From Muricoccus harenae (lineage in GTDB: Bacteria; Pseudomonadota; Alphaproteobacteria; Acetobacterales; Acetobacteraceae), in the NCBI RefSeq assembly GCF_009848505.1, contig NZ_WWDL01000035.1, positions 1-53,717 on the forward strand: 53,717 bases of DNA. The letters are read 5' to 3'. Below are positions 36,447 through 45,733 of this stretch, one piece after another; the stretch's first letter is position 1, and each line of letters begins with the position of its first letter. The notes under the pieces are model-generated. The model saw only the letters and a list, made by a program, of their open reading frames with translations. It was not told the DNA's origin and searched no databases. The position numbers and the translations under genes are program-made.

Positions 36447-38065
36447 TGGAGGTCCACCGTCGTCAGGTCCTGGAACCAGGACTGGGCCGAGACGAAGCCG
36501 CGCACGCGGCGGCTCATCGCGCGTGGGTTGAGGTCATGCACGACGTAGAGCCAGGGGGCGCCATCCACCAGGCGTTCATGCGCGCGGGTGACGGCCGCGC
36601 TCACCGCCTGCGGATCGGTGGCCGTCTCCACCTCCGTGAAGGCAGCATCGAAGGCCGGGTCGACCCAGTGGCCCGAATTGGACCCGCGTGGCGAGACATT
36701 CGCGCCAAGGAACCAGCGCGCCATCTGCGACGGATCCGAGGAGACGAGCGAGATGTTCAGCGCATCGGCGCCGAGCCAGCCGGGCTGATCCGGCGAGGCG
36801 CGGAGCCCGCCTAGCAGAGTGTTCCATTCGACAACGCGGAACTCCACCTGCACGCCGCAATGCTCGCGCAGGGATTCCTGCAGCGCCTCGTTCATCGGCT
36901 GCGGCAGCATCTGGCCGGAACCGGAGGTGGAGATGCCCACCGTCAGCCGCAGTGGGCGCTGCGGGCCGTAGCCGGCTTCGGCGAGCAGTGCCTTGCCGCG
37001 CGCGGGATCCAGCCGATAGGCGTTCTGCGGACGGCCGAAAAGCGGGTTGGACTTGTTGTAGAAGCCGACCGAGGGTTCCGCCGTGCCATTAAGCAAGGCC
37101 ACGAGCCCGTCACGGTCGATGCAGTAGTTCAGTGCCTGCCGCACGCGCACATCCGCCACTGGGCTGCCAGCCTTGCCGGCGGCGAAGACCCAGGGCCAGA
37201 CATGCGGGTAGGAGTTTGTCACGATGTTGAAGCCCGCCTGGCGCAGCGGCTGCACACCATCGGGGGGCGGCACCTCGATCCAGTCCACCTGGCCCGAGCG
37301 CAGCGCAGCAAGGCGCGTGTTCGCCTCCGGGATCGGCAGCAGCAGCACCCGGTCCACCTTGGCGCGGCGTGCCGTGTCCCAGTAGTTGTCGTTGCGGGAA
37401 AGCTCGACGCTTTGGCGCGGCGTGAAGCGTGTGATGCGGAAGGGGCCGGTGCCCGCCGCGCCACTCGCGGCGACCCGCCCCCAGTCGCGCCCGCCTTCCT
37501 CAAAGGACTTGGGCGAGGCGAAAAGGATGTAGACCGTGAGATAGGGGAAGTAGGAAATCGGGCGCGCCGTCTCGATCTCGACCGTCCGGTCGTCGATCTT
37601 GCGGTAGCTTGCGACGCCCGAGACGCGGCCGCGCACGATGGCGGCACCCGCCGGCTCCGCCTGCGGCGCGCCGTCGCGGAAGAAGCGGTCCAGGTTCCAG
37701 ATTACGGCATCGGCGTCGAAAGTTGTGCCGTCATGAAAGCGGACGCCCTGGCGGAGGTGGAAGCGCCACTTCTTCGCATCGGACGGGTCCTGCTCCCAGC
37801 GCTCGGCAAGGCCAGGGCGGAGTTCCGCCAGAACATCGGCGCGCGAAAGATCCCAGAGGGCGAGGCTCTCGAAGACCGGATAGCCGAGGAAGCGCAGCCC
37901 TTCGTAGCCGTTGTTCGGCATGCCGCTTGTGGTCGGCACGTCGGAGGCCGTCATGGCGATCCGCAGCACCTTGCCGGCGGACGGCGCCGGCTGTGCGCCC
38001 AAGGGCTTCGAGGCCAGCAGTCCCATGACCATCAGGCCGGCAACGAGGAATCGTGTGGTGCTCAC
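36443..38065 (-). CDS. ABC transporter substrate-binding protein (family 5, peptide/nickel type)
   Basis: 540 residues from a GTG with GGAGG ten bases upstream. The signal peptide is MSTTRFLVAGLMVMGLLASKPLGA. The SBP family 5 motifs are VRFHDGTTFDADAVIWNLDRF, IETARPISYFPYLT, AGTGPFRITRFTPRQSVELSRNDNYW and VRQALNYCIDRDGLV. It binds oligopeptides, opines or related compounds in the periplasm for a cognate ABC permease. No permease or ATPase gene is next to it, so it is an orphan receptor. First gene of the operon with the amidase and small AtzG-like gene. Confidence 0.92.
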   Translation of the reverse strand: MSTTRFLVAGLMVMGLLASKPLGAQPAPSAGKVLRIAMTASDVPTTSGMPNNGYEGLRFLGYPVFESLALWDLSRADVLAELRPGLAERWEQDPSDAKKWRFHLRQGVRFHDGTTFDADAVIWNLDRFFRDGAPQAEPAGAAIVRGRVSGVASYRKIDDRTVEIETARPISYFPYLTVYILFASPKSFEEGGRDWGRVAASGAAGTGPFRITRFTPRQSVELSRNDNYWDTARRAKVDRVLLLPIPEANTRLAALRSGQVDWIEVPPPDGVQPLRQAGFNIVTNSYPHVWPWVFAAGKAGSPVADVRVRQALNYCIDRDGLVALLNGTAEPSVGFYNKSNPLFGRPQNAYRLDPARGKALLAEAGYGPQRPLRLTVGISTSGSGQMLPQPMNEALQESLREHCGVQVEFRVVEWNTLLGGLRASPDQPGWLGADALNISLVSSDPSQMARWFLGANVSPRGSNSGHWVDPAFDAAFTEVETATDPQAVSAAVTRAHERLVDGAPWLYVVHDLNPRAMSRRVRGFVSAQSWFQDLTTVDLQ

Positions 38066-38178
38066 GTCGGATCGTCCTCCACGGGCGCGGCCGCGAGGTG
38101 CGGCGGCGGATAGGAACGGCCGGGAGCAAGCGCCGTGCCCCGGGAACGGGAGCCCTGAGACCGAAGGAGCGGTCCGCC

Positions 38179-39945
38179 TCAGGCGAGGCCGACCTCCTCC
38201 TGGCGCCGCTTGTCCAGTTCCTCGCCATAGCGCCGCAGGACATGGCTGGCCGTCAACATTCCGATGACCCTCCGGCCTTCTGCGTTGTCGATCACGGCGA
38301 GCGCTTCCGTCTCAGCCATGTCGAAGGCCGCCATGGCTTCCTTGGCGTTCATGGCGGGAAGCAGCGCGCCGTCCGGATGGCGCAGCAGTGCCGCGATCGC
38401 CTCCACCTCCGGCCCAGCGGCATGCGCCTCGGGCACGATCACCATTCCCGCATAGCGCCCGGACTCGTCGAGGACGATCACCCGCTCCGTGGAGCCGAGC
38501 GGGAAGTCGCGGCGGAAGACGTTGAGCGACGTGTCGGCCCGCACCGTGCGGACGTCGCGGCGCATGAGCCGGCCGACGGTGAGCTCCCGCAGCCAGCCCA
38601 CGTCATGGGCCGAACGGATGGCTTCGCCGCGCAGATGGAAGCGCCAGGTGGCGAAGGAGTAGCCAAAGAGGCGCCGCACCGTCATGCCGGAGATGGCGAC
38701 CGCCGCGAGCACGGCGCTCGCCACTTGAAAGCTGCCCGTGCTCTCCAGCGCCAGGAAGGTCATGGCCAGCGGCGCGCCGATGACCGCGGTGCCGAAGGCG
38801 CTCATGCCCACCACGGCGAGGAAGAGGGGATCCACCAACCCCATTCCCAGCATCCCCAGGCTGGCCGCAAAGACCTTGCCCAACAGGGCGCCGAGCAGCA
38901 GCGAGGCGAAGAACAGCCCGCCGCGGAACCCGGCTGCGAGCGAGATGGCCGAGGCCACCGCCTTCAGCAGCAGGAGCAGCAGTGCCGCCTGCGCCGCGCC
39001 CTCGGTGTTGAAGGCGAGATGGAGCGCGCCATGTCCGGCTGAGAGCACGCCGGCCGATTGCATCGCCAGGAGGCCGACCGCCAGTCCCCCGAGGGCCGGG
39101 CGCAGGCAGGACCAGGGCATGAGCCGCTTGATCCCGGCCTCGATGGTGCCGACGCCCCGCATGAGGGCGATGGCCGCCAGGGCGCAGAGCAGGCTGAGCA
39201 GAAGCGCCAGCACGTAGCCCTGAAAATCCGGTGGCGCGACGCCGCCCGGTTCCACCAGATAGGTCTGCCCATGCAACGCGCGGGCGACCAGCGTGGCGGC
39301 GACTGCGCTCGCGACCACCGGCGCCAGGCTGGCGATGGCATAGGTGCCAATCACCAGCTCAAAGGCATAGAAGGCGCCGGTCAGCGGCGCGTCGAAGGCG
39401 GCCGCGATGGCGCCGGCCGCGCCGCAACCCACCAGCACCCGCAGGTCACCCCGCCGGAGGCCGAACAGGATCCCGATCCGCGAGGCCACCCCGCCGGCGA
39501 CCTGGGTGTAGCCTGCCTCCAGCCCGACCGAAGCGCCGAAGCCGTTTGAGATGAGGTTCTGCCCGGCCACCACCGCCCCATCCTGCAGCGCCATGCGCCC
39601 GCCATGCAGGGCATTCGCCTCGATCGGGTCAACCGGGGTTCGCCGGTGCCAGCGTGCGAGGGCGAAGTTGACGAGGCCGAGCAGGAGGCCGCCCGCGGCC
39701 GGGAGCAGGAGGACCCGGAGGGGATCGACATTCCGGATGGCGCTCAGCCCGTAGCCCAGTTCGTTCCCGAAGAGCGCCATGTGCATCGCCAGGGCCACAC
39801 CGCTCATCGCCGCGGCGAGCAGGCCGGCCAACACCCCGATGAGCGTTGCCAGGGCGACCAGCCCCGGCTCGGTTCCGCGCACCCACCCGCGGATCACGCC
39901 GAGACGGCGGATGAGGTGCCGGTATGGGGGTGGAACGGCGTTCAT
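38179..39945 (-). CDS. ClC-type chloride channel/antiporter with CBS domains
   Basis: 588 residues from the ATG at 39945, which overlaps the upstream TauE gene stop (ATGA). The membrane part (about 10 hydrophobic helices) has GASVGLEAGYTQVAGG, the counterpart of the GKExP motif with the gating Glu retained (E143), and GFRGGLFFASLLLGA for the GxFxP site. After about residue 455, two CBS domains follow (LMRRDVRTVRADTSLNVFRR; AMNAKEAMAAFDMAETEALAVID). It moves chloride or another anion, either as a channel or in exchange for protons. The variant selectivity motif makes the ion uncertain. Confidence 0.9.
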   Translation of the reverse strand: MNAVPPPYRHLIRRLGVIRGWVRGTEPGLVALATLIGVLAGLLAAAMSGVALAMHMALFGNELGYGLSAIRNVDPLRVLLLPAAGGLLLGLVNFALARWHRRTPVDPIEANALHGGRMALQDGAVVAGQNLISNGFGASVGLEAGYTQVAGGVASRIGILFGLRRGDLRVLVGCGAAGAIAAAFDAPLTGAFYAFELVIGTYAIASLAPVVASAVAATLVARALHGQTYLVEPGGVAPPDFQGYVLALLLSLLCALAAIALMRGVGTIEAGIKRLMPWSCLRPALGGLAVGLLAMQSAGVLSAGHGALHLAFNTEGAAQAALLLLLLKAVASAISLAAGFRGGLFFASLLLGALLGKVFAASLGMLGMGLVDPLFLAVVGMSAFGTAVIGAPLAMTFLALESTGSFQVASAVLAAVAISGMTVRRLFGYSFATWRFHLRGEAIRSAHDVGWLRELTVGRLMRRDVRTVRADTSLNVFRRDFPLGSTERVIVLDESGRYAGMVIVPEAHAAGPEVEAIAALLRHPDGALLPAMNAKEAMAAFDMAETEALAVIDNAEGRRVIGMLTASHVLRRYGEELDKRRQEEVGLA

Positions 39946-40718
39946 GGCCCGCCGAACAGCCCCGACAGCCCACGCGCCGCCGTGACCACCGCGACGACGG
40001 CAAGCGTGGCGAGGGATATTCCACGATGCGCGCCGCCGGCGCGGCGGAACAGGGCGGCGCCGATCCGGGAGCCGCCGAGCATCAGCGGCATTCCGGCGAG
40101 CACCAGCAGCAGCTCCCGCCCGCCCACTGCGCCGATGAGGACGAGGCTGGTGAAGGAAAGGGTGGAGGCGAAGAGGAAGAAGACCATCAGCGAGGCCCGC
40201 ACCTGCACGGTCGAAAGTGGCGTGGCCAGGTAATAAGCGAGGGCCGGCGGGCCCGGCATGGCCGCAAGCCCGTTGAAGAGGCCGGCGAGCGCGCCGGTCG
40301 CCACTGTCGCCGCGCGGCCGGGCAGGCCACGGAAGCCCACCCCGGCGGCCAGGGCTGCCACGGCCACGCCGCAGGCCGCGGCCAGGACCAGCCGCGCGAT
40401 GTCGGGCGGCAGCCAGGCAAGCAGGAGTGTGCCGAGCGGGGAGGCAAGCAGCGCACCCGCCGCCAGCCAGCGCACCGAGCTCCAGTGGCAGTGCGGCGCC
40501 ACGCTTCGCACATCCATGAGCCCGCCGAGAAGTTGCAATCCCGCCGAAACAGCCACCGCCAGCAAGGGGGGTAGGGCGAGGCTGAGCAGGGGCACGGCGA
40601 TTACCGCGAATCCGAAACCGGTAAAGCCCCGGAAGACGGCGGAGAAGGCGACGATGGCGACGGCGGGGCCCAGCATGGCCAGGGAAGGCATGTCCAGCGC
40701 GAGGAGACTGTCGGGCAT
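39942..40718 (-). CDS. TauE/SafE family sulfite exporter-like protein
   Basis: 258 residues from the ATG at 40718, with GGAG upstream. About eight hydrophobic helices are visible, with the family pattern AVFRGFTGFGFAVIAVPLLSLALPP near the N-terminus and GALAGLFNGLAAMPGPPALAYYL in the middle. TauE/SafE proteins transport organosulfonates, sulfite or other anions across the inner membrane. It is translationally coupled to the ClC gene. The substrate is not known. Confidence 0.88.
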   Translation of the reverse strand: MPDSLLALDMPSLAMLGPAVAIVAFSAVFRGFTGFGFAVIAVPLLSLALPPLLAVAVSAGLQLLGGLMDVRSVAPHCHWSSVRWLAAGALLASPLGTLLLAWLPPDIARLVLAAACGVAVAALAAGVGFRGLPGRAATVATGALAGLFNGLAAMPGPPALAYYLATPLSTVQVRASLMVFFLFASTLSFTSLVLIGAVGGRELLLVLAGMPLMLGGSRIGAALFRRAGGAHRGISLATLAVVAVVTAARGLSGLFGGP

Positions 40719-40889
40719 CCATGGCTCCGCCGGGGAAAGCGGATGCGCTACGCCGATCCTCCCGGCCGTGGAAGGGGAGGGCCGCCTTTCGCCCCCCTTC
40801 CTGCCGGGGGCGGCGCGGGTTAAGCCGCCGCCGTGCCGGCCCAACCCACCCCCGCCGAACCGACCGCCATGCCGCCAGACGGGCGACCG

Positions 40890-41996
40890 ATGGCGCTGCC
40901 CGCGGCACTCCCCGCCGAGCTGACGGTGATCGTGCCCTGCTACAACGAGGCGGCGAATGTCGCCCCAATGGTGAAGCGGCTCGATGCCGCGCTGCAGGGG
41001 ATCGCTTGGGAGGTCGTCTTCGTTGACGATGACAGCCCGGACGGCACCACCGCCCGCGTGCGGCAGATCGCGGCCCGGGATCCACGGGTGCGGGGGCTTC
41101 GGCGGATCGGGCGGAGGGGCCTGGCTTCGGCCGTGACGGAGGGCGCGCTCTCCTCCTCGGCCGCCTATGTCGCCGTGATCGACGGCGACCTGCAGCACGA
41201 CGAAACCATCCTGCCGGCGATGCTGGAGGCAGTGCGCGGCGGGGCGGAGGTGGCGGTAGGCAGCCGACATGTCGAGGGCGGCGACGCCACGAACGGCTTC
41301 TCCGCCGCCCGCGCGGCCGTGAGCGACGCGGGCACCCGGATGGCCGCGCTTCTCCTGTCGACTCCGGTGCGCGACCCGATGAGCGGCTTCTTCCTGATGC
41401 CGCGGATCCTGTTCGAGGCGGTCGCGCCGCGGCTTTCCGCCCGCGGCTTCAAGATCCTGCTGGATGTGCTGCTCTCGGCCGGGCGGCCGCTGCGCGTGGC
41501 GGAGGTGCCCTATCGCTTCCAGCCGCGACTTGCGGGCGAGTCGAAGCTCGACACCACCGTGCTGCTCGAATTCCTCGGGTTGCTGCTGGACAAGGCACTC
41601 GGCGGTTGGCTGCCTCTGCGCTTTCTTGCCTTTGCCGCCGTGGGTGGCATCGGCATCCTGGTGCATCTGGCGGTGCTTGGCCTCGCCTCCCGCCTGCCGG
41701 ACGTGCATTTCGTGACCGCGCAATGGGCGGCCACCTTCGCAGCGATGACTGTGAACTTCCTGCTGAACAACCGCATCACCTATCGCGACATGCGGTTGCG
41801 CGGCGGGCGGCTCGCGCGCGGGCTGATCCTGTTCTACGTCGTCTGCGGCATCGGGGCGGCGGCGAATGTCGGCGTTGCGGGGCTGCTGGTGCGGGAAGGG
41901 CTGGCCGGCTGGGGCCTGGCGGGCGCAGCCGGGGCGCTGATGACAGTGGTGTGGAACTACGCCGTCTCCTCCACTTTGGTCTGGCGCGGCCGGTGA
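40890..41996 (+). CDS. Family 2 glycosyltransferase fused to a GtrA-like membrane domain
   Basis: 368 residues from the ATG at 40890; an ATG at 40869 and a GTG at 40833 are alternatives, none with a strong ribosome site. The GT-A fold starts at LTVIVPCYNEAANV and shows WEVVFVDDDSPDGT and AVIDGDLQHDET, as in dolichyl/polyprenyl-phosphate mannosyl- or glucosyltransferases. Residues about 230-365 contain four helices of GtrA type (FLAFAAVGGIGILVHLAVLG; NFLLNNRITYRD). It likely makes a polyprenyl-phosphate sugar and flips or presents it to the downstream GT39 enzyme. The two genes overlap by 4 bases. Confidence 0.92.
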   Translation: MALPAALPAELTVIVPCYNEAANVAPMVKRLDAALQGIAWEVVFVDDDSPDGTTARVRQIAARDPRVRGLRRIGRRGLASAVTEGALSSSAAYVAVIDGDLQHDETILPAMLEAVRGGAEVAVGSRHVEGGDATNGFSAARAAVSDAGTRMAALLLSTPVRDPMSGFFLMPRILFEAVAPRLSARGFKILLDVLLSAGRPLRVAEVPYRFQPRLAGESKLDTTVLLEFLGLLLDKALGGWLPLRFLAFAAVGGIGILVHLAVLGLASRLPDVHFVTAQWAATFAAMTVNFLLNNRITYRDMRLRGGRLARGLILFYVVCGIGAAANVGVAGLLVREGLAGWGLAGAAGALMTVVWNYAVSSTLVWRGR

Positions 41997-43435
41997 ATCC
42001 GCGGCTCGCGAATCCCTGGCTCCTTGCCCTGCTGCTGCTGACGGCGCTCCGCCTCGGCGCGGCGGCCTTGCTGCCGCTGACGCCGGACGAGGCCTATTAC
42101 TGGGTCTGGGGGAGGAACCTTCAGCCCGGCTATCTCGACCATCCGCCAATGGTGGCGCTGTGGATCGCGGCGGGGACGGCGCTGGCGGGGGATGGTGCCT
42201 TTGGTATCCGGTTGCTCGGGCCTATCGGCTTGGCCTTCGCCTCGCTGGCTGTGGCAGGGGCTGGGGATGCGCTGATGCCGCGGCTTCGGCCTGGCCGCTG
42301 GGCGGCGCTGCTGCTGAATGCCATGCCGCTGACCAATGCGGGCGCGGTGCTGATGACGCCGGACACGCCGCTTTTCGTCTTCTGGTGCCTTGCCCTCTGG
42401 GCGGTGGCGCGGCTGCATGCATCAGGACGGGGCTGGTGGTGGCTAGCTGTTGGTGTCCTGGCCGGATGCGCGCTGCTCTCGAAATATACGGCGGCGCTTT
42501 TCGGCGCCGGGCTGGTTCTCTGGCTGCTGGTGGACCCCGCCGCGCGCCGCTGGTGGCGTGATTGGCGACTCTTTGCTGGTGGGGCACTGGCGGCGCTCGT
42601 CTTCCTGCCGGTGGTCGCCTGGAACGCCGGGCATGGTTGGGCCTCCTTCGCCAAGCAGGGCGGTCGCGCCGGTGCGGGCGACGATGTGGAGTTGCGCTTC
42701 CTGGGGGAGCTGGTGGGCGGGCAGTTGGCCCTTGCCTCGCCAGTGCTGCTGGTGCTCTGCGCAGGCGGCGCGGGACTGGCAGCGCTGGCCTGGGCGCGGC
42801 GATCGGACTCGGCGGCCGGGCTGCTCGCGGCGCTGACACTTCCGGCAGCGCTCCTTTTCGTCTGGCAGGCGACCGGAAGCCGGGTGCAGGGGAACTGGCC
42901 GGCGGTGCTCTATCCGGCAGCCTGCATCGCGGCGGCGGCCTTCACGGCGATGCGCTGGCAGAGGATCGGCGCCGCCATCGGCGCGGGCATGACGCTCATC
43001 GTCTTTCTGCAGGCGGGGTTCGCGCCGCTGCCCCTGCCGCGCTCCCTCGATATCACCCTTGCGCGGCTCGGCGGCTGGAATGCGCTGGCACGGGAGGCCG
43101 AGGCAGCACGCATCCGGGAAGGAGCCAGCTTCATCGCGGCCGAGGAATACGGGCTGGCCGCCGAGTTGGCCCTGCACCTGCCGCCGGGCGTCACGGTGAT
43201 CGGAATCAGCGACCGCTGGGATCTCTTTACCCTGCCGGAACCCGCGCTCGGCCAGCGCGGCCTGATGTTGCGCAGCCTGCGGCGGGGGGAGGGTCCGTCG
43301 CTCTGGCCAGGAGCCGAGCCGGCTGGCGAGATCGTGCGCTCGCGGGGCGGGGTGGAAGCCGAGCGCTATCGGGTGTTCCACGTGCAGACACCCGCTGAGA
43401 ACCAACCCTCCGCGGTCCTGCCCCGGCCGCGATAG
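41993..43435 (+). CDS. Family 39 glycosyltransferase (ArnT/PMT-like)
   Basis: 480 residues from a GTG overlapping the stop of the GT2-GtrA gene. About 10-11 membrane helices are visible. The first periplasmic loop carries the catalytic acidic pair in TPDEAYYWVWG (D32, E33) and YLDHPPMVAL, typical of GT39/GT83 enzymes. It transfers a sugar from a polyprenyl-phosphate donor, probably the product of the upstream gene, to a lipid or protein on the periplasmic side. The acceptor is not known. Confidence 0.9.
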   Translation: MNPRLANPWLLALLLLTALRLGAAALLPLTPDEAYYWVWGRNLQPGYLDHPPMVALWIAAGTALAGDGAFGIRLLGPIGLAFASLAVAGAGDALMPRLRPGRWAALLLNAMPLTNAGAVLMTPDTPLFVFWCLALWAVARLHASGRGWWWLAVGVLAGCALLSKYTAALFGAGLVLWLLVDPAARRWWRDWRLFAGGALAALVFLPVVAWNAGHGWASFAKQGGRAGAGDDVELRFLGELVGGQLALASPVLLVLCAGGAGLAALAWARRSDSAAGLLAALTLPAALLFVWQATGSRVQGNWPAVLYPAACIAAAAFTAMRWQRIGAAIGAGMTLIVFLQAGFAPLPLPRSLDITLARLGGWNALAREAEAARIREGASFIAAEEYGLAAELALHLPPGVTVIGISDRWDLFTLPEPALGQRGLMLRSLRRGEGPSLWPGAEPAGEIVRSRGGVEAERYRVFHVQTPAENQPSAVLPRPR

Positions 43436-43532
43436 CCTGTGGCCCGGCTGGCCAAATGGGCAGCCACGCTGGCACACTTTCTCCGTCCGCCCCGCCTACC
43501 TGGCAGAAGGGCGATGATGGAGGATTTCGCCT

Positions 43533-44522
43533 ATGCGCCGCCGCGCCCTGCTTGCTGCCGCTACCCTTGCCCCGGCCCTTCCGGCCTTCGCCCAAGGCGG
43601 GAGCTGGGTGGCGGACCGGCCAGTTTCCCTCGTGGTCCCCTTCCTGGCCGGCGGTTCCACCGACATCGCTGGGCGCGTGCTGGCGGAGCGGATGGCACCG
43701 CATCTCGGCCCGAACGCGCGCATGATCGTGGAGAACCGCGCGGGGGCGGGCGGTGCGGTGGGCAGCGAATGGGTGCGTCAGCGCCCGGCCGATGGCTACA
43801 CCCTGCTTCTGGGTACTGCCTCCTCCCATGCAACCAATCCGGCGGCGCTTCCCTCGCAGATGCCCTATGACCCGGTTGGGGATTTCACACCGATTGCGGT
43901 GGTCGGGGGCGGGCCGCTCGTGGTTGTGGTGCCGGCTGCCTCACCGCACCGGACGATCGCAGATCTCGTCGCCGCCGTGCGCGCGCGGCCGGGGGCACTG
44001 TCCTGGGCCACCTCCGGCGTGGGCGGCGTCGGGCACCTGACAGGCGAATACCTGAAAATCGAGGTGGGGCGGATGGAGGCGGAGCATGTGCCCTATCGCG
44101 GCGGCTCCGCCGTGATGGAGGCCCTGGCCAAGGGCGAGGTGGCCTATTCCTTCGAGGTGCTTGCCTCCTCCGCGCCGCATCTGCGGGACGGGCTGTCGCG
44201 CGGCCTGGCGGTGACCTCCAAGGAGCGCCACCCGCTCTTCCCCAATATGCCGACTCTCCACGAAACAGTCGCGCCGGGCTTCGACGTCACTACCTGGAAC
44301 GTGCTGCTGGCGCCCCGCGGCCTGCCGGCGCCGGTGCTGGCGGCGCTGAACGCGGCCGCTAATGCAGCGCTTGCGGAAGGGCCGGTGCGAGAGCGGCTGG
44401 CGGCTGCCGGCGTCGATCCGTCTCCCGCCACCACGCCTGAGGCGACACGGGCTTTCCTGCACGGAGAGCTGGCGAAGTTCCGCGGCATTGTGCAGCGCGC
44501 GGAATTGCGGCTGGGGCGGTGA
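43533..44522 (+). CDS. Bug/TctC family tripartite tricarboxylate transporter receptor
   Basis: 329 residues, ATG with GGAGG upstream. The signal peptide is MRRRALLAAATLAPALPAFAQ. Bug family features: VSLVVPFLAGGSTDIAGRVLAERM at the start of the mature protein, IVENRAGAGGAVGSEWV, and HVPYRGGSAVMEALAKGEV. It binds a carboxylate or related compound in the periplasm for a TctAB-type permease. No tctA or tctB lies nearby; orphan Bug receptors are common in this group. Confidence 0.93.
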   Translation: MRRRALLAAATLAPALPAFAQGGSWVADRPVSLVVPFLAGGSTDIAGRVLAERMAPHLGPNARMIVENRAGAGGAVGSEWVRQRPADGYTLLLGTASSHATNPAALPSQMPYDPVGDFTPIAVVGGGPLVVVVPAASPHRTIADLVAAVRARPGALSWATSGVGGVGHLTGEYLKIEVGRMEAEHVPYRGGSAVMEALAKGEVAYSFEVLASSAPHLRDGLSRGLAVTSKERHPLFPNMPTLHETVAPGFDVTTWNVLLAPRGLPAPVLAALNAAANAALAEGPVRERLAAAGVDPSPATTPEATRAFLHGELAKFRGIVQRAELRLGR

Positions 44523-44584
44523 GGGGACGGGCTTGAATCGCGCCCCAGGCGCACGAGTTGCCAGAGACGTCCTCGGAGGCCGAC

Positions 44585-45520
44585 ATGCTGATCCGTATTC
44601 GCCGCGGCTGGGAATTGCCGGAGAGCGCAGCAACGCCGGAATCGGCCGTGATGGGCCGACGGGCTGCGCTGGGGGCCGGGGCGATCCTGGCCGCCGGCGC
44701 CCTGGCGCCGCCAGCCTTCGCGCAAGCGGCCGCGCCCGCCATGCGCAACACGCGCTTCCAGCCGGGGCGTGAAACGACGCCCGAGCGAGATGCAACGAAC
44801 TACAACAACTACTACGAGTTCGGCAGTTCCAAGAGCGTCGCTTCGGCCGCCGCCCGGTTAAAGGTCAGCCCCTGGTCCGTCCGCTTCGACGGGCTGGTGG
44901 AACAGCCGCGCGAGCTGGCGCTGGAGGACCTGCTGAAACAGGTGAGCCTGGAGGAGCGGGTGCTGCGGCACCGCTGCGTCGAGGCCTGGGCAATGACAGT
45001 GCCCTGGACCGGCTTCCCCATGTCTGAGCTCGTGCGGCTCGCGGCGCCGAAGCCGGAAGCGAAATTTGTCGTCTTCGAGACGGCGGCGCAGCGCGACACC
45101 ATGCCGGGGTTGCGCCAGTCCTGGTATCCCTGGCCCTATTCGGATGGCTGCACAATCGCGGAAGCCCGGAACGAGCTGGCCTTCATGGCAACTGGCATGT
45201 ACGGCAAGCCGCTTCCGCCCCAGAACGGCGCGCCGCTTCGCGTGCTCTTCCCCTGGAAGTACGGCTTCAAGGCCTCGAAGTCCGTCGTGCGCGTCACCTT
45301 CCAGGCGGAGCAGCCAGTCGGCTACTGGGAGAAGCTCCAATCGAGCGAATACGGCTTCTGGGCGAATGTGAACCCGGAGGTGGCGCATCCGCGCTGGAGC
45401 CAGGCAAGCGAGCGCCTGCTGGGCAGCAATGAGCGGGTGCCGACACGGATCTTCAACGGCTATGGCGAATTCGTCGCCTCGCTATATGCCGGCATGGAGA
45501 ACCAACGGATCTACTACTGA
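44585..45520 (+). CDS. msrP: Methionine-sulfoxide reductase catalytic subunit MsrP
   Basis: 311 residues from the ATG at 44585, with CGGAGG upstream. The twin-arginine signal is MGRRAALGAGAILAAGALAPPAFA (RR about 25-26). The molybdopterin-binding region has YNNYYEFGSSK, the Mo-ligand Cys in VLRHRCVEAWAMTVPW (about C131), and WKYGFKASKSVVRVTF. MsrP repairs oxidised methionine in periplasmic proteins using electrons from the membrane heme protein MsrQ. No msrQ gene follows here; the gene ends at a hairpin. Confidence 0.95.
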   Translation: MLIRIRRGWELPESAATPESAVMGRRAALGAGAILAAGALAPPAFAQAAAPAMRNTRFQPGRETTPERDATNYNNYYEFGSSKSVASAAARLKVSPWSVRFDGLVEQPRELALEDLLKQVSLEERVLRHRCVEAWAMTVPWTGFPMSELVRLAAPKPEAKFVVFETAAQRDTMPGLRQSWYPWPYSDGCTIAEARNELAFMATGMYGKPLPPQNGAPLRVLFPWKYGFKASKSVVRVTFQAEQPVGYWEKLQSSEYGFWANVNPEVAHPRWSQASERLLGSNERVPTRIFNGYGEFVASLYAGMENQRIYY

Positions 45521-45521
45521 T

Positions 45522-45733
45522 GCCGAAAGGCCCGCCCGGCGTCGTGGGCGGGTCCTGTCTCTGGAACTTGACGTGATACTCGACGCCGCCAGTGCGGCCA
45601 TTGGACTTCAAGTCGCTGTACAAGGAATCGGCCTTCTGCTTGCCGTCGCAATAGCTGGCCTGTTGCGCGGCAGAGGGATTGGCGATGGCGACGACGCGGC
45701 GAAGGCAGCCAGGGGCTTGGTGAAGCGGTTCAT
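45522..45733 (-). pseudogene. Frameshifted small secreted-protein gene (tentative)
   Basis: On the minus strand an ATG at 45733 opens MNRFTKPLAAFAA, the start of a signal peptide. The continuation VVAIANPSAAQQASYCDGKQ (through to ADSLYSDLKSNGRTGG and VEYHVKFQRQDPP) lies in another frame from about 45697 on. Joining the frames with a one-base shift near 45697-45700 would give a signal peptide with an AxA-type cleavage site and a small mature protein with one Cys. In the plain ATG frame a stop follows after 42 codons. A sequencing error or a decayed gene are both possible, and the true end is unclear. I do not recognise the family. Confidence 0.35.
45529..45553 (+). terminator. Hairpin terminator after msrP
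   Basis: A 9-bp GC-rich inverted repeat (45529-45537 with 45545-45553, one G-U pair) starts 8 bases after the msrP stop. The T tract is weak, so the call is moderate. Confidence 0.6.

Noticed and set aside
39946-41085. N-terminal extension of the ClC open frame
   Set aside because: The extra Arg/Pro-rich residues lie in another frame of the TauE/SafE gene; the ATG at 39945 with a 4-base overlap is the credible start.
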